From NCBI RefSeq assembly GCF_050003625.1, contig NC_134397.1, forward strand, positions 274,530,070-274,594,069: a DNA stretch of 64,000 bases. The letters run 5' to 3'. The position numbers were made by a program, and so were the translations under genes. Below, in pieces: positions 26,701 to 41,300 of the stretch (positions within the stretch are counted from its first letter, which is position 1; each line of letters starts with the position of its first letter). The notes beneath the pieces were generated by a model. It had not been told where the DNA came from, ran no database searches, and saw nothing but the letters and a program-made list of their open reading frames with translations. The stretch comes from Haematobia irritans. Lineage: Eukaryota; Arthropoda; Insecta; Diptera; Muscidae.

Positions 26701-29700
26701 CATCTCACACATTTACATTTTCTTTACCACTCCATGCTCATGTCCATGCCCAATGCTGCATGATAATATTGAGTCGGTTCAATGGCTATATCAAGTAGTA
26801 GAATTGGCCGGTTGTGCAATAAGCAACGACCTTCAGTACGAAAAGTGTGCTGGAAAATAACCACAAATTCTGTGCTGGAAAATAAAATTCGTCGATGTCG
26901 ATTCACTTGAAAAGGAGAACATGTACATACTCGTACATTTATTAAGTAGCCAACTGATTTTAGCCGAACTAACTCCTTGTGCTAAAGAACGGAAATATAA
27001 ACAAGTATACCAATTTTTTTGTCTATATATTAGTTTGTGTTTATTTTTGTCTGCATGTTATCATGCGTTTAAAGTATGCTGGTATTTTTTTTAAGTTTTG
27101 TTGTTAATGTCGAATGGTTACCAAAAAATGTAAGCAGATGTCTTTGGTGGTTCGTTTCTTAAGTCTTTAGATTTATTCTTATTTATTTCCATTAATTGGA
27201 TGCGAATCGATAGAATAGAGTTTTTATCGAATGGTTTGAATACATATTACACAATAAAACCAGAAATGTTGCATTTCAATTGTACTTGTTTGAGCCGTTC
27301 GTGTATGCCTCAATGAAAAGAATAGATTTGAGAACATATAAAATCGGCATTTCCTCATTTGGCAAAATATGGTTTAGAGCATTAGTGAGAATGTTTTAAA
27401 GCGTATCAATACAATTTTAATATATTAAACAGCCTGTTTCATGGTCCCCCGTTTGTAGAATTAAAATTAGTGTAAATCAAGTTGCGGACCGAATATTTGT
27501 TCTAGAATTTTTGATTAACTCCATAATAGCTATTACGTTTGGGTAATACGTCCGTAGTTTGCATCGAAAATTATGGTTACTTTTAAATAATAATTTCAAA
27601 CAAAAGGAATATTGTGTTAATGCATTGGACCCTTCACATTTTTGATAAATTGTTGATAAATGTGTATATGTCTTTGTTTTTCGCAGCGAAAACAAAACCA
27701 AGCTCTCACTTTAAAATGATTTAAAGAACAGGCGCTAAAAAAGGTTTCGTGATTTGCCAGGTTTTTCTTGTTCTGAAAAAAACGTCTCCAGTGTAATCCG
27801 TATAGTGTTATCAAGAATGGGTCAACAGTGGTGACAGATTTAATAGAGAGTAGCATTAGTTATTAATTGTACCTAGATAGTAATATTAGGAACATTAAAA
27901 ATTGTATACATATTGAATAATCATATATGGATATTTATTTGACGAAAATTCATAAACATCATTCAAAATTGTTAATTTACTTTAGAATTTTGTTTTTCTA
28001 TTCGATTTGATTTTTGGAAATTGTACGAAGGTGTTCATTACTACGTTAATTGATTTTTATACTAAGGTTCATTCAGTTCATACAATTTTTGAGTCATACT
28101 TGGGATAAGAAAAAAATCATTGGACTGTGGAAATTTTCGAAGCAAAATTATTAAATTCAACTATTAGTACAATTTGGCATCAGTTTAACAGTGAACTCTT
28201 TTCTGTGTAAGCTAAACAGATTAAGCTATTAATAATTGTGTAATTGAAATGTATACCCAAATAGGTCATTGGTCAAATGAGGTCATAAGTATACTCGTAT
28301 GATCACAGACCAAGTATATACATATTATATGTTATCTTAACAATTCTTTATAAGCAAATTTCTATTGCGAAATTAGGATTGTGCGTTGATAGTACTATAT
28401 TGTAGTTAGTAATAAAATTATAGTTTCTTGTTACAAAAAGTAGAGGAAACCACAATATAACTAATCAAATGGAATTAAAACCTCAACATCATTGAAAGGC
28501 TACAAGCTACACTTATTCTAAAATTATCTGTAGACGGAAGTAGATTTCTTGTTGGTATTTCCGTTATTATTCGCAACACAATATATTATTACCTGCCCAA
28601 AGTTTGCATATGTAGAAATTTTGCATGAATTTTGCTAACACATACACGGGGAGTGAGAAAATAAATGCTTAGGTCTTAAGTCTTTTGATTTTCAGTCCAT
28701 AATGCATTATGGTTAGTTCTGTGGAACTAACGCAACTATTAAGGTGACTGTTTAACCCTCTAATGCCCAATCCCGCCTTTAGGAGGGCTTCGTTAAATAA
28801 GGAAGCTTTTAGTAAAACACACTTTAAGACATCAAAAATGGGTCAAATAAAAAGAAAATTCTATTGAAATTGTCCAAGAGGCTTGGCAGCATAACTGAAT
28901 TTTACCGAATATATATTTTTTTGTAGAGGTGTGCACGTGACACGAAATTGTCGTGACTCACGAAAATTTTCGTGATTCGTGCGTGAGTCGCTCATGACAA
29001 CAGCGTGAGTGTGCGTGATTAACAAAACAAAATGTAGTGCGTGAGAGTGAGTCACGAAAATAATATCTCCGTGAGTGTGCGTGATTAACGAATTACACTC
29101 ACGAAAATATTCCTGCTCATAAAAATTTCAATTAAATTCAATTACAATTTTAGTGACACCTGGGATGTTAAGAGTTTAATAACACTCTCGATTTTAATAA
29201 TGCTCATGTTTTCAGACACTTCGGTAAGCTAAATTAATCATAAAATTATTCGTGAGTCACGATATTTTTCGTGAGTCACGACGTTTTCGTGCGTGAGTAC
29301 AAATTTTCTTTTCGTGAGTGTGCTTGAGCGGGAGTCCTACCAAAAAATATCGTGCGTGAGCGTGAGTAAACTATTACTCACGTGCATACCTCTATTTTTT
29401 TGTTTTTGTGCCATTAAGGTTGCCAAAATGTCAAAAATGCCAAAATGTTTGTTAAAAAATCTAAACATATATATTGGAAGTGAGAATATTAACCATTTTA
29501 TGCTTAATGTTGTCTATAGGCAATATTTAGTTAAGTGCTTCAAATTTTCAAGTGAAAGTCATAAAAAATTTTTAGAAATTTTTTATCTAGACAATGTTTA
29601 TAAAAAAATCGTAGAAAGTTTTTCAAATCGTAGGGGGGGCTATCGGTAGAAAATGTCCTGTAACTGAAGAACATACAGGACGTAGGTACAAGACGTAAGA

Positions 29701-32700
29701 GAAAAACATATGTGACATAAGAAACTAGCTGAGACTATTCGTTGATCATTTACAATAAAAGTGATAAATAAATGTACCTCAAGTTTGTTGTTAGACAATG
29801 CATAAAGAAAAGTATTGTACGAATTTGTACGTCCAAAATGCTTGTGGCATTAATCATTTGTATCTGTGCTGATTTTCGTTGTTGTTTTCTCTTTCCGATA
29901 TTTCACGTATATACACAAAAATGAAATGAATGTTTGAAATATATCTGTCATTTGACAATGTTTATAAAAAAATCGTAGAAAGTTTTTCAAATCGTAGGGG
30001 GGGCTATCGGTAGAAAATGTCCTGTAACTGAAGAACATACAGGACGTAGGTACAAGACGTAAGAGAAAAACATATGTGACATAAGAAACTAGCTGAGACT
30101 ATTCGTTGATCATTTACAATAAAAGTGATAAATAAATGTACCTCAAGTTTGTTGTTAGACAATGCATAAAGAAAAGTATTGTACGAATTTGTACGTCCAA
30201 AATGCTTGTGGCATTAATCATTTGTATCTGTGCTGATTTTCGTTGTTGTTTTCTCTTTCCGATATTTCACGTATATACACAAAAATGAAATGAATGTTTG
30301 AAATATATCTGTCATTTTAATTTTAATATCACAAAAAATGAGGGACAGTTAAGTAGAAATTAGCTCAGCATACTCTTCTGGGACCATCGATTGGCGGCTA
30401 CAGTAATTTTCTAAATTTCGACAAAAAAAATCGTTTCATTTGATTTTTTGGAAGTGTAATGTAAATGCCGTATAAGCTCAAAATATTGGTCTGCCAATAT
30501 ACCTAACCTAACTTAACGTATGACCGATTTGTGATATAAATTAAAAATTAAATAAACATATGATTTAATAAAGGCATTTTAATAACGCTTATATACCGGG
30601 TTTTTATCAATATACGACGATATATCACATTTTTTAATCTTCATGTATGGAAATTCCCACTTAATACAAAATGTCATGACGTATCCATTTCATACCTTTT
30701 CCTCATACTTCTGTACTTCTGTATAAATGTCACTTGTTTAGTTTTGTGTATATACGTCATGACTGTGCAGTTTTTAACAAAATGACTATGTATAAAGAAG
30801 AAGAAGTTATTATTTTACGCTCTGTTTGCAAACATTTCTAGGGGCATTCCCCATTTCCCACTCGCATTGAAGTTTATGTCTTAAGTCTTTTGTTTTAGCA
30901 ACCATATGACGATTGATCATCGATGATCAATGATGATGATTCAAATAAAACAGTTTTACTTCCACATGTCAACAAATAAATTATGCAATATTTTGATTTG
31001 TTTTATATTTGATTTGTTGTTGTTGTTTTTGGGTTATTGGAAAAATAAAATGGTCTATTGTCTTTGGTAGAGGGAAGAGTCGGCGGACTGTGGATGATGA
31101 TGCTAAAACATAAATGTGGCCCCGCATCAATGACCGGTTTATTGTGTGATTTGATTGCTTTGCATCGTATATGGATACAACGGGAATTTTTGAATGAGAT
31201 ATTTTCTGAAGATGGTTGAAAGTGCAAACAATTGGGCAACTTGATGACATTGAAATTTCAGAACAAGAATATTATCTTCGTATTTTAAGCACCATGTTTT
31301 TAATTTGTATTCTAAAATGATCTATTTTCTTTTCTTAATTATTAATTACTTACCCGTTTTGACATGGGACCATCTGAATAATCCACAGGTTGACATTTCA
31401 GATTATAGTTTAGCCATCCTGCTACCAAGTGCTGAAATATATAGACATTTAAATAAATAAGAATTATACGAAGTGAGTATTTTTAAATAATTTTGCAATA
31501 CAATTTTTTTTGTTCTGAATTATCATTTTGAGTTTCCATTTCTATAGCTTACCTCATAAAACATATAGCCGCTTATAGCTACTTGAAAGGCATTATATAT
31601 GACCATGGTACGTTTAAGCTGGAAAGGTTTCCGATCACGCATAATATAAGGTCCTATCAGTAAAACCCACGATAAATATATGCCTACAAGACCAAATGTG
31701 TATAGGGGGTTTGACATTAAAGGGAACCGTTCTGCTCTGGGGTCTGTAAAAAAGAATGAAAGGAAACAATTAGAAAATTTTTGCAATTTAGTTTAGAAAT
31801 TCGTTACGAGTACACTTGTCACTCTGACTAGAACAATCAATGCAACCAAATTGTTATTTTGCAACTCGGTTTTTTTTTAATTATAACTTGGATCAATTTC
31901 AATGACCACATCCACATTTGATTAGATATATAAAAGAGATGATGTTATGACTGCGTTTCAATTGAGTACAGATTGCAATTAAATGCACGAGACAATGAAC
32001 GTTTAATAAATTTCCGTTGATTTAATGGAATTTTCTAAGGCAGGGGATTTTAAGACGAAAACAATTTTAATCTTCTTAGTATCATTTAAATGTTCAAGGC
32101 GTTTTTATGATCCATCGAATTACGGAAATGAAATTGCGGAACAGGGGTATGATTTTCCGGTATGGTTTTGAACTTAAACACATATTGCTTTATTAATTCA
32201 TATTGGAATTTAATTGTCTATCTTAATATAGCCAGTCCAGAGAAAGTACTATTGACTTCTTGTGTGCCATCGTCCAAATAATTCAAAATGAATAGATGAT
32301 AATGAAGATATTATGCTGAAATTTTGGAACATATTCCTTAGTTTTTGTCACCAAGTTCGAAGATAAGTACTTGGTCTCATCACCTGACTAATCACACGAG
32401 CAGTTTAGTGTAGTAAATATCAACAAAATGATGATGCAAATTTTGAGTTTAGTGGTTTTTAGGACCCATATTCAAATATGATTATTTGTAGATTCCCCTT
32501 TATAGGGTTGCAATATATTAACTCTGTAATTCACAAAGAAAGAACCTACATGGTTTATTTTAAAAATTATATCAGCGGCGACTTGCAACAAGAATATTAT
32601 CTTCGTATTTTAAGCACTATGTTTTTAATTTGTATTCTAAAATGATCCATTACATGGTCAGCGGCGACTTGAAACAAATTCGTTAACAATTTAATCAAGT

Positions 32701-35301
32701 TGGAGAAAATTGATGGAAAATAAATAATATTTTTGTTTAAGAAAATATCATGTGCGCTACGAAAATTCCAGACTGGCGTAATATAGAGAAATTTTACTTA
32801 TTTTGGAAAAATATGAACTATTTTTTGAGAAAACCGGATTTAATAAATTGTGGAGAAAAATTTAACTTAAGTTAACTAATTTTCATGAACAACAACAAAA
32901 TCAAATGGGTTTTGAAATCTTATTTGCTGAAAGTTGTGGAGCATTGCAAATGGAATGTTATTAATGGGATTTCATTACATAACTTGGAGTCAAAGTCGTG
33001 GTTGACTTCTCCCGAGTCCTGGGTCTCTGGTTGGTGCATTTCATACAAAATAAAGTGGCTATACTTTGTCAAGATTTTGTTGGGGTGAATTATATAGACA
33101 CACAATTGGTTAATGGCGACAATAAAACATAAACGCCAGATTAATTGCTACAATTTGACGAAAAGAGATTTAAATATGTGGGGTTAATGACTTGAAAGCA
33201 ATTTTCTTAAAATTTAATCGTCAGTTATTTACAAGAATTTATGGGAATTATCTTAGGCCTGTTGCTTCCTTAAATTACTTTACCTTATAAGTACATAGGT
33301 TTACATTTTATTCATTTGCTTTGGATCTTTCACCTCAACCTGGGTTATCTTGTACGCCAGTTTTTGAAATCACAATCTCAGTCAAAATGACAATACAAAG
33401 TAAATAATTCATTAGTAATTGAAATTTTGTGAACGTTTTTTTTTATAGAAATAATAATATACTAGAGCCCATAAAACATCTCCATAAACGCATTTCGACC
33501 ACACAACTTAATTCAAGATCGCTTAATACCAGCACAAATAAATATGAATATGATTTTTTTTAAATATTTTTGCGCGTAATGAGCTATTATTTGAGTTCAT
33601 AGCATCTGGCTTAGAGGGTGAGGGGGAGCTTGAGGAAATAAATAGACGTATCATCGTGAGCTGTGCGCGTACCTCAGTAGTATGTTTGTTAAATGTAATT
33701 AAATCAACAAAACCTTTGGTTTTATATCTTTAAAGACGTTTTAATGATCTCCATAATTGTCAGTCAACAATACACATACAGAAGGAGAAACAAATGTAAG
33801 GCTTATATATATGCTCTTAGACCAAAATAGCAAAACACAACAAAAGAACATCTCAAAAACATTGACATTTGCAAGGTTTTCTTCAAATCAATTCAGTGAG
33901 AAAATAACAAAGTTAAAACTTCTCTTAGAAGTTTGAAATGAAGTCGTTCCGTTGTGAACACCTTCTCTTAAGGTTAGATAAACACGATTAAGCTAATTTA
34001 TTTGAAAGCCCAAATGAATAGCGGCACTATTTGAGTGTTTTATTTAAAATTGATATTGATAGACAGCAGTATTTTGATTTTTTTTTTAAGATTTTCGGTA
34101 CAAAAACAAAAGATAAATAAATAAACAAATAATATTTTCGACATATCGATCAATTTGCAATGTTGTCGGTGTTTTTCATTTCAATAATGGAATCCCAGTA
34201 AAAAAAAATATTTGATTTTGTTTTCAAAATTTTATTGTTTTGCTGTCCAAGTGAAGGACTAATGTGATTAAAGTAAAATTTAAATTTGTTTTATTTATTT
34301 CATTCTAATTAAATATAGTTTCTTTGGAAGTTTCTCTGATGATGTTATTGAATATAAGTCTTTATTTCGATATATTCGCTAAATTTTTGTGGAGCCAAAT
34401 AATTAAAATATTTTACAATGGCAAAAAGCGTAAAAAGTCGAAAACCGATCAAAATTGCTTTTATATAATTTAGTTTTCGTTTCTAAAAGCCAAAAAAAAA
34501 GAGCCCGAAAACCTACACGGATGAAAAAGACTGTTTTTCATATGTTTGGGTGTAAAAATTATATGTTTGGAACTCAAATTTTTGAAGACAATATTTTTAA
34601 GTGCAAGCATATAATGTTCATAAACAAGCATAACATGTTTGGGACATATATGTTAATATGTTAGAACATATTACTTTTGGGACATATAATATAATATGCT
34701 CAGATGCAAACATATATTAATTTAGGAGAGACTTAGAGAGTATTCTGCAAGTAAAATAATGGATGTAACCAATTGGCGCCTTAAAAATATATCCACACAA
34801 AGAAAATTTCATAAATTTTTTTTTTCTACCAGTGTATGTCCTAAGTGTATGAAACATAATATGTTTGAATAATACAAACAATATTTTGTTTGGACCAATC
34901 CTAAAAATATATATGCTTGAAGCAAAATGTGTTTGGGGTATATGTTACAGAAGCGATTTTTTTGTTGGAGTTAAAAATTACTAAAAAGTCTTTAGTGCCA
35001 TACGAAGTTCAAGATAAGCGCACGAATTTAGCATATCTGTATGTGTATATACAAAAAATTATAAAAGTCAGGGAAACTTTCTCAAAATATAATAATTACA
35101 TGAACTAAATTAGAATTAAATTGGCTTCAGTGCCCTACAGGATTCTATTTTTATACCCACCACCATAGAATGGTGACGGGGGTATAATAAGTTTGTCATT
35201 CCGTTTGTAACACATCGAAATATCGATTTCCGACTATATAAAGTATATATATTCTTGATCAGGGAGAAATTCTAAGACGATATAACGATGTCCGTCTGTC
35301 C

Positions 35302-35343
<42 letters not shown>

Positions 35344-38300
35344 TGTAATCACGCTACAGTCTTCAATAATGAATCAATCGTGCTGAAATTTTGCACAAGC
35401 TCGTCTTTTGTCTGCAGGCAGGTCAAGTTCGAAGATGGGCTATATCGGTCCAGGTTTTGATATAGTCCCCATATAAACCGACCTCCCGATTTGGGGTCTT
35501 GGGCTTATAGAAATCGTAGTTTTTATCCAATTTGCCTGAAATTTGAAATCTGGAGGTATTTTATGACCATAAAGAAGTGTGCCGAAAATGGTGAGTATCG
35601 GTCCATATTTTGGTATAGCCCCCATATAGATCGATTTCCCAATTTTACTTCTTGGGCTTCTAGAATCCGAAGTTTTTATCCTATTTGCCTGAAATTGGAA
35701 ATCTAGAGGTATTTTCGGGTCACAAAGAGGTGTGCCGAAAATGGTGAGTATCGGTCCATATTTTAGTATAGCCCCCATAAGAACGATCTCCCGATTTAAC
35801 TCCTTGGGTTTCTAGAAACCGTAGTTTTTATCTGATATGCCTGAAATTGTAAATATTCTGGTATTTTAGGCTCACAAAAACGTGTATCGGATTAAGTTTT
35901 TATCGGTCCATTTGGTAATGCCTCCATATAGACCGACTTCACTTCTTGAGGGTGTAGAAGGCGCACTGATCGTGACAATTGCTTGAAACTCAATGTAAAA
36001 TTTCCAGATTTTACTTCTACAGATTTAAGATTTCAAATCAAGACGTTATTTTATAATTTTCTAGCACACTTACAAGAGATGTTAATGATTCCTCTAAAAC
36101 TCAAACAAAAATGGTTCTTATAAATCCAGAATCTGATATAGTCTTCATAGGTGAAATCTTTAAATTTATCTTCGGGAAGTGTCCTCAAGTCCTCAAGCCC
36201 TCCTGAAATTTCAAAGGAAACCCTAATATTTGGTTCATGGTGGTGGGTATTTAAGATTCGGCCCGGCCGAACTTACTGCTGTATATACTTGTTTAATGTA
36301 TGATATGTTATGTTTATTAAATTTAAAAATATAGGTTAAATTTAGAAATGATTAGCTGAACTTCCACGTGGGAAAATTGAACTCAATTGTACTCCATTTT
36401 TTGAAATTTCCAAAATGCGTTGTTAAAATGACAGTTTTGGAGAAAAAATGATTATTACCATTTTTGAAAATTGTATGACCAATTTCGTCTACTTTAGTTT
36501 TTGTTCGGTCATTGAAATTTATACCCACGCTTAGTTCATAAAATTTTTTAACATACTTGGATGCAAAAATTTAATAGAACTTTAATAGCAATAAAAACAA
36601 ATGTTTTGCAATAGACATTAGTTAATTTTAGTAATAATTTAATAAAGGATTTGTTTCTGTGGGATATGATAAAAGTAACTAATTATGTTTTCCTAGAAAT
36701 TAAAGAAAATTTATTAAATATAAATTGTTTCTATAGTATAAGAAAATATCGTGTATTGAAGAAAAACTGGATTTAGAAGTTTCCAAGATGTAGCTCCATA
36801 CGAAATTCAAGAGGGGTACATTTTCAAAAATCTCAACTACTTGATTTGTGGATAACTTTTTTTCTCTTTTTTTGCTCATGTAAATAAAGTAAAACAAAAA
36901 TTATTAAAATGAAGAAAATTTTTTCATATGGGGGTAAGTCTAACTTAGCCTGAAACAAAGGGGCTACCACTATAGCTAACCTGACCGAACACGTGTAGGT
37001 TTTAACTATTACTCATAATGTGGTTTGATGTTATTTTAAATATTTCCATTTCATCAAAGATATACACTCTATAGTGAATTGAAAACATGGTGGAGTTATA
37101 AATAGTAGTGACACATAGATATGCTATTGGAGATCCATCCAAGCTGAACTATGAGATTATTCTAAAGAAATATGTATTTTTGTAGAATTATAATTCAATT
37201 AGCATTCTCAATTTATTAACATTTATATGTAAGATTTTGTTTAACGAAAATCTACTCATCCATTTGATTTCAAGAAATTATAGATCAACAAACAAATGAA
37301 GGCTTTCCAGTCTGGTTTAGCTATATGCTTATTAGAATGTTAAGATAAATTGCTTTACGAAATATATGTGATACTAGTAAAGCACAATGGAATTGTTTTG
37401 TTGATTTTGCATATTTTAACTATTTTATTGTTAAGAAGGAACTACCGAAGATACTAGTAGGTCATAGGGATGGAAAACACAATTTTTAAGAAAGTACCAA
37501 AAATGTACTTTTTTGAGCGAAAAAGTACTTTTCACTAAATTTTAACAAAAATTTCATTGGAAGATTATTGTGAAGAGCTCCCTTAAATTGAATTTTAAGG
37601 AAAATAAAATTTTGTTTGTCAACTCCTAAATTTAAATATTTTCTTTTTTAGCCCTATATTTGCTTACAAAGTAGTATTGTAATCGCGGTTGCCACAGCTA
37701 TACTTTATGGTACTACATAAATTTTCTGTAGATAAATAAAAATAATTTTTTGACAAAATTTTCTATAGAAATAAAATTTTGACAAAATTTTCTATAGAAA
37801 TAAATTTTTGACAAAATTTTCTATAGAAATAAAATTTTGAAAAAATTTTCTATAGAAATAAAATTCTGACAAAATTTTCTATAGAAATAAAATTTTGACA
37901 AAATTTTCTATAGAAATAAAGTTTTGACAAAATTTTCTATAGAAATAAAATGTTGACAAAATTTTCTATAGAAATACAATTTTGACAACATTTTGTGTAG
38001 AAATACAATTTTGACAAAATTTTCTATAGAAGTACAATTTGACAAACATTTTCTATGGAAATACAATTTAGATAAAATTTTCAATAGAAACAAAATTTGC
38101 ACAAATATTTATATAGAAATAAAATTTTGACAAAATTTTCTATAGAAATAAAATTTTGACAAATTTTCATTATTTTTAAAAATGTTTGTTAAATTTTTCT
38201 CCAAATGTTGGTAGAATACTTTTGTCTCAAGTTTCGACCGTAACTGTAATGTTTTGCATTATTTAAGAACGCGATCGATAACTTCTTATCTAGGCAGTGT

Positions 38301-41300
38301 TCGTGTGGAAGCGTAATGTAGAATCACGTGCGTTTTCGACTAAAACATTATTGAAATTCAAGAAAATCGTATTTGTAACTATGGCTTTTACAATATCCAG
38401 ATTTTCTTCCCGCATGAACTTGTCTGTTTTGCCAAATTTGTAAAAGACTATTAGCAAATACGTTTGTTAAAGACTTTGGCAAAATATTACAATAGTTTGT
38501 CAAAACTATTGTACCATATATCTGATATCGGCTCAAAAATGTCTATCCAAAAAGTACTAAATCATTCGCGGGGGTACTACGGTACTGACCAGAGTGAAAA
38601 AGTATTGAAAAAAGTACTATAGTATTGCATTTTCCATCCCTGGTAGGTCAGCATTAAATACTACCCTACAAATAATATTGAAAAAATCATGAACAAATAT
38701 GAAAATTGTTGACTTTAGCAGCGTAAAAATGAAGTTTTGGTAAGAAAACCCTTCTTTGGGAGACTCGTCTAGAATTCACAATGGATATATTCTAATCAAA
38801 TGACATTTTCGGTTAATAGTGAAAATCGGGTTTTAACACTGATTAGCTGGTTTTGAAATCACAAAACAATATATTTATTTCAGTGAAATTAATATATACT
38901 TTCTCTTATCATCCCAAAGTCGAACTTTAAAAAAATGGGTATTTCTACATGAAAGAAAATTTTGTTTGATTAAGGTCAAAGTAGTAATTTTGCAAAAATT
39001 TTCAAATCTAATGAAATCGTTTTAAACATTTTTGACCTTTTGTTTCTGGATTTCAAGGCTACAAAGCGTTCAAAAATAGGAGATATCTTCAAACACTTTA
39101 TTTTAAAGACATATTTACTTGAAACATAGCATAATTTCTACGTGCAGTCGAGTCTGCATTTGGAAACTTAAGTTGTCATTAATAAGTTTTTAAAGGAATT
39201 TGATAGCACATAAAGAAAAAACTAGAAAAAAAACAAATTTGCTTCCTAGTATCAAGAACGAAAACTCAAATTTATCAGAGAATTGTGTCTTACATCAATT
39301 CTCCGCTTCTTTGGCTCAGAACCAATACCAATCATTATTGAAAAATGCATATTGTAAAATCATTAGTGTAAATACAAAATCTTTGGAACCGGGCAAACTG
39401 TTTTTCAGTGAAGGTACATAATTTCCGAAAGTGTGGATATAAACCGATCTCCAGACTGTCCTTTTGATAGTTGAGAAATCGTCTACTTAATATCTTAATT
39501 TTACATAGACTTTATATAAATCAACCGTGTTGCAAGCTATTGTCGATGCAATCAATAACATTCTAAGTTGTAATGAAATTCCATACCGTTTTACACTTCA
39601 TTGTATTTTGTTTTTTTTTTTTTTCATTACAGGTTCCCTAAGTACATATATGGTTAATATGATTACAATGGTTGACTTCGTGGTCGTGAGAGGTGTGTTT
39701 GTTTTTGTCATATGTTTGTTTTAGAACGACCCTTTTAAAAGCAAAGGTTTACTTGTTTTAAAAACGGATATCTTAACTATTCAAAATCTTTAAATTTCAT
39801 TAAATTCTTTTTGTTCAATACAAGAATATTTCGTGTTTTGTTGCTAGAAATTAAAAAAAAAAATAGGAAGATTCGAATATTATTAAGTATTAGTCAACTA
39901 TTTACCACAGCTGTTTAAATGAAGTATTAATAAAAAAAAATCATTTATGGTTTGACTATACCCACCTTAAACCTTATTTATTTCAATAATAAAATTTTTA
40001 TAGAACCTGTTGCCATCGATGGTATACTGAAAAAAAAACATGTCCGGTTCCAAAGATTTTGTCTTTACTTTAAAAATTTTGGTATTGATTCCGAGCCAAA
40101 AAAGCGGAGAATACAAGTAAGGTTAAGTTTAAGACACAATTCCCTTTTAAATTTGTGTTTTGTGTATTTTTTTCGTTTTTCAGCTTTTTTTCTTCATATG
40201 CTATCAAAGTCATTTAAAAACGAGTTAACGACAACCTTTTTTTCTAAATTAAGACTCGACTTCCAGTAGAAATTATCCTATGTTTCAAGTAAAAAACGTC
40301 TTTAAAATAAAGTGTTGAAAAACATGTCCTATATTTGAACGATTTTTTGCTTTGTAGTCAAGATGCAAAAAGACAACAAATTTTAAGACAGTTTCATTAA
40401 ATTTAAAGAATTTTTCTGAATTATTAAAGTCAAGTTGACCTTAGCCCATTTTTAAGTCAAATCAATTAATTATAAGGACAATACGACTTCATTGAAAAGT
40501 TTATCGACTTTTGGACAAGGAAAAAACTTTATATTAGAGAAATACGTCTTCTATGCCAAGCAAAATTTGCATTCGTATTTTAAAGACATGAAATCTTTGA
40601 CCTCAAGACAATATTTTGTTCAGTGTACCAGAGAATTGTTAAGAAAACAAATAAGCGAATTTAAAAATGTCTCGCTCATGAAAATAATATATTATATCAA
40701 AATTAAGTTACAAATAAAAACATGTCATTGCAATTTAGAAATAATATATGCAAAATCTGTGTACACTACAAAAATATTTACGTGATATTGACGATTACGC
40801 AAGCTAAATTTGAGGATGCGGAATTTACAAAATATTAAGGACAAATTTCTTTAAAATAAAGAAATTTTGATTAAAATAAAATTTACAATCTTTGGATCCA
40901 AGTAAACTTTTTTTTTGAGTGTACGAATCGAAACATCATTTCGAAGGTACAACGTTGGTTCTTTATTTTTTTCTTTTGAAGAATCAATACCAACAGTAAA
41001 AAAATGTACGTACATTTTTGTTGATATTTTGTTAATATTATTAACTTTATTTTGAATATTCAAATAATATGAAGATGGGAGATTTATCTTAAAATTTTAG
41101 AGATGCATTTTTGAAAAGAAAACAAAAAATGTTTATGCACTTTTTTTATTCTTAAGCCTAATTAATTTTAACTTTTTTATTTTAATTTAAAGGTTTTACA
41201 CCTACCGCCATAATCCTCAATGACCAAAGAGTAATATCTTTGTATTAATCCAGTAAAATTCTTTGTCACATAATGTGATTTGAATTCTGTGATGGCGATG

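Larger units (their letters stand above)
22716..31353 (-). other. elongase intron 3 (8.64 kb)
   Basis: The donor CGG|GTAAGT is at 31353, and the acceptor TTTCCAG is at 22716. It contains the 153-bp-unit element (22869-24700), two GTGAACCC-family MITEs, the GTGAGT-rich MITE (28925-29393) and the 364-bp tandem duplication (29591-30318). The stretches 25830-28900 and 30320-31350 show no gene. They hold three copies of the CTTAAGTCTTTTGTTT-like motif. Confidence 0.9.
31744..41205 (-). other. elongase intron 1 (9.46 kb)
   Basis: The donor is GGCG|GTAGGT at 41205. It holds an ectopic 61-bp copy of nearby DNA (32587), MITE fragments, a 153-bp-unit element (35148-36293), the hAT MITE with a 29-bp array (37465-38642) and three copies of the ACACTGAAAAAA MITE family. 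32900-34450 and 36950-37450 show nothing recognisable. 34500-34950 is dominated by repeated 'atatgtttg/caaacatat' text that may be another MITE. Confidence 0.9.

Noticed and set aside
29293..29649. 118-residue frame on the plus strand
   Set aside because: It begins inside the GTGAGT-rich MITE and runs into the 364-bp tandem unit. Composition is Lys/Asn/Phe-rich, as expected from random AT-rich DNA.
37748..38166. CRISPR-like array of 29-bp repeats
   Set aside because: Units are directly adjacent without unique spacers, units diverge, and the context is eukaryotic and inside a MITE.
39200..40785. Frames in intron 1 (39200-39421, 39952-40269, 40492-40785)
   Set aside because: They fall in, or mostly overlap, copies of the ACACTGAAAAAA MITE, and the same text recurs at 61031-61552 in other frames.
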